From positions 28,505,971 through 28,569,970 of the forward strand of contig NC_003070.9 of assembly GCF_000001735.4 (NCBI RefSeq): 64,000 bases of DNA, given 5' to 3'. Shown here in pieces: positions 26,273 to 39,336 of the stretch (position 1 is its first letter; every line of letters begins with the position of its first letter). Under the pieces are notes generated by a model. The model saw only the letters and a program-made list of their open reading frames with translations, was not told the origin of the DNA and searched no databases. This DNA comes from Arabidopsis thaliana (taxonomy: Eukaryota; Streptophyta; Magnoliopsida; Brassicales; Brassicaceae). Made by a program: the position numbers and the translations under genes.

Positions 26273-27572
26273 TCAAAGGAAGGGAATGAAGTTATCTTCC
26301 ATCTCATGTGCTTGAACCAGAGGATCAATGATTTTCTTCCATCCTCCAAAATTTGAAGGGGAAGCAGCATCAGACAATACAAACCCGTTAACGTAGAAGG
26401 TTGGTGTACCATAAACCCCTCTTGAAGCGCTATACTGCAACACACAACGCCACGAAAGCAAAAGATGAACTAAAAGTCACTATTGTTCGTTTTCAGAAAA
26501 CAACGAGAACAGCCTCAGGGTACTATCGACAAATAGGTCACAAAATTATACTTGATAGGTAAAGATTCAGGCCATTAAACTCTGTATTCTTCTATTGCCC
26601 TGACATCACTCATTTTCTTGTGTGTGATATAGATGCAAGGCAGTATAATAAGATGATGACTATGCAGCCAATGACCTTCCTGTAAGAAATTTAAGTTCCT
26701 AAAGGAATTACCTTGAAGGAAACTCTGGTTGCACGATCCGATTTTTTGTCGCTGAAGCCGGATTTAAGAACCGATTGATATGAGTTCCCCAACGAGACTG
26801 TTCCAAGTTCGACTATTTTCTCCACAACTGCAGGTCTTGAAAGGAGTTGTGTTTGCGCGTTGTAAAACAATGACTGCCAAAAAAAAAAACAGTTTCAGTG
26901 AACCAGATAAACATTATTGAATACATGCAAACAATAACCAGCAACTGCAGATAAATAAACATATATACCTAAGTTTTTAGTATTAACATTGAACAAACCT
27001 GATGCTTGAAGAACCCTTCCAGCAAACTGAAGGTAGCATTGGCGTGTACGGTATTCACAATGTGTAAGGCCCGTGATGTTACATAGGCATTGTCATGGTA
27101 GCTGCAATTTCCAAAATCCAAGAAAAAAGATTCAATACAAGAACGAATAATCCGACATAACACAAAGGAATCATTCACATTTCCATGGAACAAATCATAA
27201 AACAGACAGTGAAACATATTTTAAAGTCCAGACCTTTCTTAAGCCACTTGTCGATTGATCAATACATGAATTAAGCTCAGAGCAAAGAATGAAGGCAAAG
27301 AGAGAATTTTAGATCACTGACGGTAAAGGAAGGAGATGGAGGAGAAGGGCAACGCGAGATCCATAGTGATGAAGAGCTTGCTTCAGTGGCGGCCAAGAGT
27401 CTCTACTGTCCGGGCAAACCGGGTCAAAATACGCCTCAATTAGTATAGTATCCGGGTCGAAACGATGACCCGGTGGGTAAACGAAACCATCTTGCCTCAC
27501 CGGCGGCACTAGCTGCGCTTGTACTCTCGTCTCAACGACGAAGACAAGGAACAGGAGAACCGCTCGAATCAT
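26273..27572 (-). CDS. Secreted thioredoxin-fold (DsbA-like) protein with CxxS site
   Basis: Four minus-strand exons: 27322-27572, 26999-27101, 26712-26873, 26273-26434; 225 residues. A signal peptide covers about residues 1-20. The active-site position reads FDPVCPDSRDSW: a single Cys (C53) with Ser at the second position, so CxxS rather than CxxC. The cis-proline segment GTPTFYVNG near the C-terminus completes a DsbA/thioredoxin-type fold. A CxxS site can form mixed disulfides or isomerise but not act as a normal oxidase. The protein should enter the secretory pathway; partners are unknown. The ATG at 27572 is used; upstream extension needs a GTG. It matches At1g76020 in length and is head-to-head with VHA-B1. 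Confidence 0.9.
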
Positions 27573-27893
27573 TATTCTCTGACTCACACTTTTTCTCTCT
27601 TCCCAGAATCGCCGGAGATGATTAAAACAGAGGGACGGTGTCGGTGAGTATACGCAACGGCTACGATTACTCGGAAGCTAAGCGAGACAGTTACCTCTCC
27701 TTTCATCTCTAACCGTTGATTTCAATTATGGTGACGTGGCAGAAAACACAATCTGGTAATGGGCCATATTTGTAATGTTATAGAGTTTGGTATTTAAACT
27801 GTAATTACACGTAAATAAGAGCCCTCCCTCTACAAAAACGATAGATTTGAGATATGGTCCAACTACGTTCACAGAGAGACTCATAAACCATAA

Positions 27894-27929
27894 CTCTCTC
27901 TCCCTCTCTCCCTCTCTCCCTCTCTCTCT
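27894..27929 (+). repeat. CT-rich microsatellite in the VHA-B1 5' leader
   Basis: An uninterrupted CT/CCT tract of about 36 bases just before the leader intron. CT-rich leaders are common in highly expressed plant genes. Confidence 0.8.
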
Positions 27930-27951
27930 GCTCGAATCGAACCGTTCCCAG

Positions 27952-28126
27952 GTATGTGCTTTGTTGATTTAGATCATCAGAAAATTCTATTGCGTCTCTT
28001 TCCTTGTACCAAGTTGTTTCACTTTCACCGGATTTTCTACTTTCTGCATCCGAGTTTCTATGATTGGATCGAAATTTGAATTTCCATTGATTTTGAATTG
28101 CGGACTGCGTCGTTGATTGATTTCAG
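27952..28126 (+). other. 5' UTR intron of VHA-B1
   Basis: Donor CCCAG|GTATGTG and acceptor GATTTCAG|GAGC, 37 bases before the start codon. Confidence 0.7.
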
Positions 28127-28163
28127 GAGCTGCTTTGATTTGGTTTATCGTTGATCTGTGAAA

Positions 28164-30946
28164 ATGGGGACGAATGATCTCGACATCGAAGAAGGGACTC
28201 TGGAGATCGGCATGGGTAAGTCACCGATCATGGATCACACTATATTGATTTTGTTTCTAGTTCTTCCTCTGTTTTTGATTGTGTTGATTCAGAACTTATC
28301 CTCCAAATCTGGGTTTTTTTATAGGGATATTCTAGTACTCTGGCTCTTTTTGACCTTGCTGATGTTGTTAACTATTTTTCTTTAGTATAAGACTGATTCA
28401 TGAATCTTTTGAATTGCAGAGTATAGAACTGTTTCTGGTGTTGCTGGACCATTGGTCATTCTTGACAAAGTGAAGGTAAGAGCATCGTTTGATTCATTAA
28501 GCAATGCTAATTTACTTTGTGAGGGTAACTTAACTGACTAAAACTTCTTGGAATGTAATGATAAATCAGGGTCCAAAGTACCAGGAGATTGTTAATATTC
28601 GCTTAGGAGATGGATCAACGAGACGTGGTCAGGTTTTGGAAGTTGATGGCGAGAAAGCAGTTGTGCAGGTTTAGGATTGTTTTTTGTCCATGTTACTTCA
28701 AACATTGAATAATACTTAAACACAAACTTCGTGAATCTAGTCACTTCTTCAGTGACTTACTTATCACTTAAGGGTTTCAGGTTTTTGAAGGAACATCTGG
28801 AATTGACAACAAGTTTACAACCGTGCAATTCACAGGAGAGGTAATTTACCATAAAAATCCTTCGTCCCTCCAGCATTTCGCAGATTTGTTGAAATGATTG
28901 GTTGATTTCTGCTTCCTGCATTTTTTTTAAACCGGTTTGTGTCTTTCAGGTTTTGAAAACACCTGTATCATTGGACATGCTTGGGCGCATATTTAACGGT
29001 TCAGGAAAGCCGATTGATAATGGCCCTCCTATTCTGCCAGAAGCATACCTTGATATTTCAGGTGAGCAACTAAGAGGACAATTATTCCATTGAGATCTCT
29101 GAAGCAATGTTTCATTTGTTCTTAAAAATGTCAATTCCTTATATTGATAGGAAGTTCAATCAACCCCAGTGAAAGAACCTATCCTGAAGAGATGATACAG
29201 ACAGGCATATCGACCATCGATGTCATGAATTCCATTGCTCGTGGACAGAAGATTCCACTTTTCTCTGCTGCTGGTCTTCCACATAATGAAATAGCTGCTC
29301 AGATTTGTCGTCAGGCTGGTCTAGTCAAGCGTTTGGAAAAGACTGTTGATCTACTTGAGGTAATCCTTTGTAACTTGTACAAATATATCTCTTATTTCTC
29401 TATACCAAAGCTCTTATTTGAGTTGTAACTGTTTCTACAAGTGTGTTGATGGATGTGTGGTTACATAAAGGTCTTCATTATTAGATGTTCTAGGCTTATA
29501 ACTCAGTTGTTGTCAAAATTGAATTTCTTGTTTGTAGACATTCCTCTTCAACGTTGGCTGTCTCATAATATCAAGGATTCTTTCTCATTCTTGTGTTTTT
29601 CCAGGATCATGGAGAGGACAATTTTGCAATTGTGTTTGCAGCTATGGGTGTGAACATGGAGACAGCTCAGTTCTTCAAGCGAGATTTTGAAGAAAATGGA
29701 TCAATGGAGAGAGTTACTCTTTTCCTGAACCTGGTAAATTTGACTTCTATAGCTGATTGCCATATCATGGAGTTTTTTCAAGTATTTAGATGTTTCTTAG
29801 CTTTAAACAGATTTAACCTTCCTTTATTCCAACAGGCCAATGACCCAACCATTGAGAGAATCATCACTCCTCGAATTGCCCTCACAACAGCTGAATATCT
29901 GGCTTATGAATGTGGGAAACACGTCCTTGTTATATTGACGGATATGAGTTCTTATGCTGATGCTCTTCGTGAGGTAAAATGAATATTTGATACCGGAGTA
30001 GTTCCTTTATTTCATACCATGTTTTTTCCTCTTCATGTTTGATAATAAGATTGAGAAACTGTAGGTTTCCGCTGCCCGAGAAGAGGTTCCCGGAAGACGT
30101 GGATATCCAGGTTATATGTACACTGATCTTGCAACTATTTATGAACGTGCTGGGCGTATAGAAGGAAGAAAAGGTTCCATCACCCAAATTCCAATCCTCA
30201 CTATGCCCAATGACGGTAAAATCATCTTTCTTAAGCCAATCCCTAGATTCTATTTTTTATCTTGAGAAAACTCAATTCTTACTCGTTGTTGTTTGACAAA
30301 TTGATCAGATATCACTCATCCAACTCCGGATCTTACTGGTTACATTACTGAAGGTCAGATATATATCGATAGGCAACTTCACAACAGACAGGTAATAAAT
30401 AACTACCGCTGAGGCCCTGATCTTACTGGTTTCAGTAATATTATGATCCGGCTCTGAATGAATGTATCTTTGTTTCTTCCCTGAAAAACAGATATATCCA
30501 CCCATCAACGTGCTTCCATCCCTTTCTCGTTTAATGAAGGTTAGAATTCAACTCCATTTTGATTAATACCCATTGCATTCTATCTCCAGATCTTATTAAC
30601 GTATTGTTTCTCATTCTGTTAGAGTGCTATCGGCGAGGGCATGACTCGTAAAGACCATTCTGATGTGTCGAACCAGCTGTATGCAAATTATGCAATCGGG
30701 AAAGATGTTCAAGCGATGAAAGCTGTTGTTGGAGAAGAAGCACTTTCTTCAGAGGATTTGCTTTATCTAGAGTTTTTGGATAAGTTTGAGAGGAAGTTTG
30801 TGATGCAAGGAGCTTATGATACACGCAACATCTTCCAGTCGCTGGACTTAGCTTGGACATTGCTCCGTATCTTCCCACGGGAGCTTCTTCATCGTATCCC
30901 TGCAAAGACACTTGACCAATTCTACAGCCGCGACTCAACCAGTTAA
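28164..30946 (+). CDS. VHA-B1: Vacuolar H+-ATPase subunit B (VHA-B1)
   Basis: Twelve coding exons: 28164-28215, 28420-28475, 28570-28668, 28781-28840, 28950-29061, 29151-29359, 29605-29733, 29836-29973, 30065-30215, 30309-30391, 30492-30539, 30623-30946; 486 residues. It contains the beta-barrel start [18 protein letters not shown], the non-catalytic nucleotide-binding core [20 protein letters not shown] and [15 protein letters not shown], and the conserved [14 protein letters not shown]. Subunit B alternates with catalytic subunit A in the V1 head, energising vacuole and endomembranes; plant B subunits have also been linked to actin and glucose signalling. The B1 assignment is from map position. 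Confidence 0.97.
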
Positions 30947-31853
30947 AATGAGGTAATGGAGGTTATCTTATCGAAACTCTTTTGAGAGAAAAGTGTGAAT
31001 TTTTGTGATGTGTATTATTTGGTGCTTATTATAAAGAGGAAAAACAAAGAAAAGCTATATATTCTGTGTCTCCCTATCTGGTGATATTTTTTTTGGTTCT
31101 GCATTGTGTTCCAAAGTGGAAATAAAAATCGATAAACGATGTCGTATTGTAGTACTTTCCTTTTCTTTGTATGAATTTGTTAAGATTGGTTTATAAATGG
31201 GATTATAATAAGTATCTTTAAAAAAGAGTGTAATTAGTATCTTTAAAATTTGCAGTTAGTATTGTGGAAAACAATCATGATATAATTGACACGATAGACC
31301 ACCGAAATAAAGGAATCAATTAGATTAGATTATTGAACTAAACCGAGTTTTGTCCATTCTCCAATCAATCGCAATCTTCGTTATCTATAATCAATTAAGT
31401 TTACGCGTTGATTAATCTTTTTGCAAAGGAATAGGAGAACCTAGAGAGACCCCCTCCAAGGGGCTACATAGTGGGAAAATAATGATACCCTAACCTTCTC
31501 TAAACGCTAAAGCAAAGCANNNNNNNNNNNNNNNNNNNNNNNNNNNNNNNNNNNNNNNNNNNNNNNNNNNNNNNNNNNNNNNNNNNNNNNNNNNNNNNNN
31601 NNNNNNNNNNNNNNNNNNNAAGCACCCCCACAAAACCAACCAAAGGCAACATTATTTTTCCTTCTTTTAAATTTCGTTTCTGTTGCCTATATTTCAAAGA
31701 AACATCCAACAAAAAGACAAAAAAAATCACAGAATAAGACCGAAGAGTCGAAGACCGATCTACTTTGCTCACATGCTTCAAAACCAACATAAAACGACCA
31801 AAAACCAGAGAAACAAAAACATTGGAACAAAATATTTTCTTAGAAAAAAAATT
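30947..31853. other. Spacer with assembly gap, leading to the CPK29 leader
   Basis: It contains the VHA-B1 3' UTR, a spacer, exactly 100 N at 31520-31619, then the A-rich CPK29 leader. The round gap size suggests a placeholder of unknown true length. Confidence 0.9.
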
Positions 31854-34478
<2,625 letters not shown>

Positions 34479-34887
34479 TATATATTCAACTACAGTGACG
34501 AATGCTTTTGCTTCATATATAATAATTAAAATAAACTAATAATAAACACGAATGCAATGAGAATTAATGCATTCCTATGTTTTTTCCCTTGAGATGTATA
34601 AATAATAAATATGATGAATTGCGTAAGTATGATGAATCAAAAAATAAAATGAAACTTATGGCCCATTTAAAATGAGATGTTTTAATTATTCACGCGAACT
34701 TATGGCCCATTTAAAATGAAAAAGCCTTTTAAGGCCCATTTATAATAGGTTCAGAAACTTGAAGCTTTGTTTATTTATTAAACGGCATCAAAAGAAAGAG
34801 TGGCAAACCCTCTATTTTATCTAGAGGCTTTTGATTTATTTTTTCAGAGAAGCCAAACTAAGATTTTGAAGTTGACGAGTGACGACG
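34479..34887. promoter_or_regulatory. Promoter of the plastid pseudouridine synthase with three GGCCCATTTA elements
   Basis: GGCCCATTTA occurs on the plus strand at 34660-34669, 34704-34713 and 34733-34742. The first two lie inside an exact 23-bp direct repeat (34653-34675 and 34697-34719). GGCCCA is the UP1-type core. The left part is CPK29 3' UTR. Confidence 0.6.
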
Positions 34888-36856
34888 ATGCTCTCAATCT
34901 CGCAGCTGCCGAGTTTCTCGTTAACCACCGCCAAATCTCTTCGTTATCCTTCTTCTCCTTCGTCGTCTCTCTCTATCTTCTTCTCCTTCTTCCCTAAGGT
35001 TTCTAATTTCGTCAGAGCAAGTTCCGGAATCCCCAATTTGGTCGCCTGTAGTCCGACAGAGATTATCATCCCCAGAGTTAATAACGCCGGACTCAGAATC
35101 GAGGAGATAGTAGACGCCGCGAAAGGCAAAATTCGTCTTGATTCATGGATCTCTTCTCGTATCAATGGCGTTAGCCGAGCTCGTGTACAGTCGAGTATAC
35201 GATTGGGACTCGTTACCGTCAATGGTCGTGTCGTTGATAAGGTTTTAACTTCAAAATTCGATTCTTCAAAAAAGTTTCAATTTTGCAATCAAGTTTCAAT
35301 CTCTCTCACTCTCTTCCAGGTTTCACACAATGTCAAATCTGGTGATGAGGTTAATTGTACGATATCAGAGCTTCAACCTTTGAAAGCTGAAGCTGAAGAT
35401 ATACCATTAGATATAGTTTATGAAGATAAACATGTTCTTGTTGTTAACAAACCAGCTCACATGGTAAACACATTCTCTCAATATACTAACATCATGACTT
35501 AGAATCATCACTAAGAATATCTCTCCAATTCTTAGGTCGTTCATCCTGCGCCTGGGAATCCTACCGGCACGCTTGTTAATGGCATACTTCATCATTGTAG
35601 TCTTCCTTGTGTTGATTATTCGAACTCAGAAGAAGATGATGATTCCGATGAAGAAACATTTTCAGATGATGAAGAGATGACTACCTCTCCTAGTTCATAT
35701 GCTGCTTCTGTTCGTCCTGGTATTGTTCATAGGTTGGATAAAGGCACAACTGGATTGCTCGTTGTAGCCAAGGTTAGTTCAATGCTGCTTTAGGAACTAC
35801 TTTAATTGCTTCTTCTGAATTTAACGGAAAGTTTAATGGCAGGATGAACATTCTCATGCCCATTTAGCAGAACAGTTCAAGCTACACACAATTGAGAGAG
35901 TATATGTAAGTCTTACTACTGGGGTTCCTTCTCCACCACAGGGGCGTATTGAGATACCGATTGGTCGTGATTCGAGTAATCGGATACGTATGGCTGCTAT
36001 TCCTGGAGGAGTAAGGGGTGGAAGAGCCCGCCATGCTGCTAGTAGGTGATGAGAGCAGTCTTCTGCAAGTGCACCAACCACTATAACACTGCATTTATTC
36101 TTCAGAATGAGAAAAATCTCTCTGAAAGAGTTGTTAACTGATACTGATATATGCTAAAAAAATGCTCTTTTATGTTGTCATAGGTATAAGGTAATCGAAA
36201 CATTCGCTGGAGGTGGCTCTGCATTGGTTGAGTGGAGACTGGAAACCGGCCGTACTCATCAGGTACTGCAACATTGTTCAGTGTGAAAATCTGTCCAGAT
36301 GAAGGAATACTCTTTGTTGAAAACAAAAAACAAAAAACTGAAGGAATACTCAAAATCTATAAAAGTCTACGGTTTTTTCTGTTTGTAAGAGCTTGAGCTG
36401 CCCTTTATGTTTCTGCCTCAAGTCATGTATTTGATCCAGCTGCTTTGAACTTGTGGTCTCTGAAACGTCTCTCTCTTCCATCTTGATTTCAAGTAGATAC
36501 GTGCTCATGCTAAATATATGGGAGTTCCTCTATTGGGTGACGAAGTGTATGGTGGAACAAAAAGCATGGCCCTTTCTCTTTTGCAGAAAAGAGTCTCCCG
36601 CAGCGATCAAGAAGAGATCATAGAGCTTATTTCCAGAATGGATAGACCTTGCCTTCATGCTATAGTTCTCGGGTAAGAGAACTTAAATCTCATTCTTATA
36701 TTTTCGATCAAGAATAACCAAATAACTGTCCTTTCTTACTCTGTTTTCCTTGATAGCTTTACACATCCGTGCACTGGGGAAATAGTAAAGTTTTCATGTC
36801 CACCGCCTTCAGATCTTGCTGAGATAGTAGGCTTGCTTCGTAGAAGCGGATTATAA
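34888..36856 (+). CDS. RluD/RluA-family pseudouridine synthase with S4 domain, plastid-type
   Basis: Seven exons: 34888-35241, 35320-35463, 35536-35772, 35843-36045, 36184-36262, 36497-36672, 36757-36856; 430 residues. The first 45 residues are Ser-rich with few acids, like a chloroplast transit peptide. An S4 RNA-binding segment follows (LDSWISSRINGVSRARVQSS). The catalytic signature VHRLDKGTTGLLVVAK places the catalytic Asp at residue 234, and RLETGRTHQIRAHAKYMG and LLGDEVYGG complete the family. An acidic, Ser-rich insertion of about 25 residues precedes the catalytic motif. It should convert uridine to pseudouridine in rRNA or tRNA. The start is the first ATG; upstream codons need GTG. 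Matches At1g76050. Confidence 0.92.
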
Positions 36857-37396
36857 AAAGTAACCCAACACTCTCTGCTTAATAAATAACCTCATACATT
36901 GGAATTCTGATTTCGTTACAAAGCTTTTGGTTATACTGAAACATCTAAACTCTTGTTATTGCCTTCTTGCAGGTAAATTAATCTCTCGACTTGCACATCA
37001 ACTGACTGTGCAGACCACGAGACATGTCATCTAAACAAGGGAACTCATCTTTCATACTCTTTCAAGCAACCAAAATCATACTTCTCTCAGGATGATTCTT
37101 GACGAAACAAAAGAGGTTACAGAATCCAGTTTTAAAATCAACAGCCTTGTTTATAGCTCTGTGGCAGTGTATACAAACTCTACAATGACATGAATGATAA
37201 TTTCAGAAACGAAGTGTGTAAGTTGTGCAAGTGAATTACAACACTCAAACATCAAACCCAAAATTCTGTAAGCACGTTTCTAAATGATCTCGCTTCTTCT
37301 TCTGGCAACCATTTTACAGCAAGAATTTCAAACACCAACCACTTTAAACTCGATGAATCATTCTGTTGAAACATTCATGCCCTATGATCCGTCAAA
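36857..37396. other. 3' UTRs between two convergent genes
   Basis: The pseudouridine synthase (plus) and EMB1793 (minus) end toward each other. A 3'-UTR intron is possible near 36861-36973 (GTAACCC..TTGCAG). No other gene. Confidence 0.5.
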
Positions 37397-37870
37397 TCAG
37401 CGTTGATCACCACGGCGTTGTTTCTCAATCATCTCTCTTTGCTTCTCCGCAAGCTTATCTAAAGCAGACGAAACGGCGTCGCTTCCACCTATCAGAAGCC
37501 TTGTGATAACCTCCGGATCCGTCTCAAATCGCGCCGCTTCAAACTCCTTCCTCGCGTTCTCTCTCAACACGTCCCTCCATAAATTTCCCCTGGAATCAAT
37601 CCACGTGAAGAACCGAGTCGCTCGTAATATGTCTCTGTACAAACTCAACGCTTCCCGGCGCGTGCTCGTCAGACGCCGTCTATTCAGAAACTCAGCCTCA
37701 TCGTGATCGATTATTGGTTTCTCTTTCTTCGCTAGATGTCTTTCGAGAAGCTCCTCCACGGTATCTGGACCTTCGTGCAGGAACCGCCTCGTCGACACAG
37801 CGCCGCTCCGATTCATCAGATCTAGACGACCTGCCAGATTTCGCCATTTCTGAAGCTTCGCAGCCATCAT
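37397..37870 (-). CDS. EMB1793: LYR-motif mitochondrial protein, complex I assembly type (EMB1793)
   Basis: A single exon of 157 residues from MMAAKLQKW. The LYR tripeptide is at residues 77-79 (EALSLYRDILRATRFF), with a downstream Phe, and the C-terminal half is charged and helical (LAEKQREMIEKQRRGDQR). LYR proteins bind acyl-ACP and help assemble Fe-S and respiratory complexes in mitochondria. At1g76060 is known as EMB1793/CIAF1, needed for complex I assembly and embryo development; that identity is from map position. The N-terminus is basic and Ser-rich, compatible with mitochondrial import. A further in-frame ATG lies upstream at 37936 with no stop between. Confidence 0.9.
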   Translation of the reverse strand: MMAAKLQKWRNLAGRLDLMNRSGAVSTRRFLHEGPDTVEELLERHLAKKEKPIIDHDEAEFLNRRRLTSTRREALSLYRDILRATRFFTWIDSRGNLWRDVLRENARKEFEAARFETDPEVITRLLIGGSDAVSSALDKLAEKQREMIEKQRRGDQR

Positions 37871-38928
37871 CTCTCTCAAACAACAACATTGAAAATTTTC
37901 GATCCTGGTGACAACAACAACAATGCTTGATAACATAATGGGCTTCGATTTCTGAAACTGTATAAGCCCAGTTAAAGCCCAATATAATCATTAAGTTCGC
38001 AAATGTTATACGTCTCTAATAAGACGACGACGGATTTAGATAAAATTTGAGCCCAAAACGCACCACCACTCAGCGTTTTAGACCTGTCTTCTCCAGAGGC
38101 AGAGAAGGAGAAGCTTCCTCATATGGCGTTCATAGCCGAAGAAGCCGTTTGTCTATTCCTTCCTCTGAATGCAAATCATCATGACTCATCCCAAAGATGA
38201 GAATTTGAAAGATGCTATAAAGGTTTTACTATGCTTATACGAAAAGGGTTCAAATAGACAATTTTTTACGTGCATTGAGAAGAAAAGGATGTGATTGTTC
38301 CACACACTGAAACACGTGATACGAAGTGTAAGTCTATATACAGCAGATGGGTATGGATACAGAACGACTAAAGATGATGTATTATTGTCATTGAATAACT
38401 ATATGAGAAACCAAATGTTCTTTTACCTTCTGCAGAATTGAATGTCATGCACTGTTAAACTCTTCAAATAAAAAGTCTGATCAGCTTTGTGTTTACAACT
38501 CTTTCTTGCGTATCTTCTCCATCTTTATAGATAGTTATTTTCAACGATCAGCATCCTATTCTCTAATACCTGGATTTGTGACGTTTTTCCCCAACAATGT
38601 TACTTCTATTTTAGTGATGTTCTCTTGCAACCCATCGAGAAAGGGTTTAATCTTGCATGATAAGCTTTGTGGATGGGTTGCAGCAGAAGATGACTACAAC
38701 AGAAGTTATATTGTTGGGTAAAACGTCAAAAAGAACAGAGTTCTTAAAACCATCAAACAAATCCAGGTAGAAGAGAAAAGTATGTTGCTCATTGAACAAT
38801 ATCAATCAATAGAGATAAAGAACATATGCAAGAAAAAGCCTAAACACAAAGATGACCAGAATTTCTATCTGAAGAATCGAGCATTGCATCACATTCAATT
38901 AAAGCAGAAGAAGTACAAAAAAAAAATG
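37871..38928. other. Spacer between two LYR genes, with a long hairpin
   Basis: The first 150 bases are the EMB1793 leader and promoter, with several AGCCCA/GGGCT motifs near 37938-37982. The rest has no long ATG frame, but carries the inverted repeat listed separately. Confidence 0.7.
38590..38718. repeat. Long imperfect inverted repeat, miRNA-precursor-like hairpin
   Basis: Arm 38590-38643 pairs with 38665-38718: 54 positions with about 11 mismatches, no internal gap, and a 21-base loop. Pairing continues outward through GACGTTTT (38580 side, one bulge) and AAAACGTC (38719 side). The strongest block is TGCAACCCATC facing GATGGGTTGCA. Geometry resembles a young plant MIRNA foldback. I do not recognise the arm as a known miRNA. 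Confidence 0.75.
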
Positions 38929-39336
38929 TTAATGGCCCTGCATATCCAACATCTCATCAAGTCCTTTGATTCTCTCTAAACCTTCACTAATCAGATACCG
39001 AATCTTTTGTTTGTCATTGCAGTCTCTGTTCTTTTCCATCTCTTGCCTAACAGTCTGTTTCAGTTCCCCTACAAAACATCAACACATAAAATCAAACAAA
39101 GTTTATCCTCCGAAATCTACTAAACCCCTAGATTTCGAGATTTTTAATCAAATGGATGTACGGTGAACGCAAATTTATTGTCTATGTGACGAATCTCATA
39201 GATAGAAAAATAAGAGACATGAAAGACACGAACCTCTAACATGAACAGGAGCTCTGTGAGCTATCTTCAATGCTTGTCGGTAAAGTTTAAGCACTCGAGC
39301 CCGGAGAATAAAGCTCTGCAGATCTAATTGAACCAT
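38929..39336 (-). CDS. Small LYR-motif protein, 80 residues
   Basis: Two minus-strand exons, 39234-39336 and 38929-39068; 80 residues. The LYR motif is at residues 18-20 (LRARVLKLYRQALKIAH), followed by HVRGELKQTVRQEMEKNRD and a helical end finishing MQGH. Length and spacing resemble LYRM2-type proteins, which act in mitochondrial complex assembly; the exact client is unknown. It is the second LYR gene within 2 kb, yet similarity to EMB1793 is confined to the motif, so recent duplication is not evident. Matches the position of At1g76065. Confidence 0.88.

Larger units (their letters stand above)
27573..28163. promoter_or_regulatory. Shared promoter of the thioredoxin-fold gene and VHA-B1
   Basis: 591 bases separate two divergent start codons. 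Most of the right half is VHA-B1 leader and leader intron, leaving roughly 300 bases as a bidirectional promoter. Confidence 0.55.

Noticed and set aside
38506-38721. 71-codon frame over the hairpin
   Set aside because: It starts at TTG and follows the inverted repeat; the foldback explains the region better than a protein.
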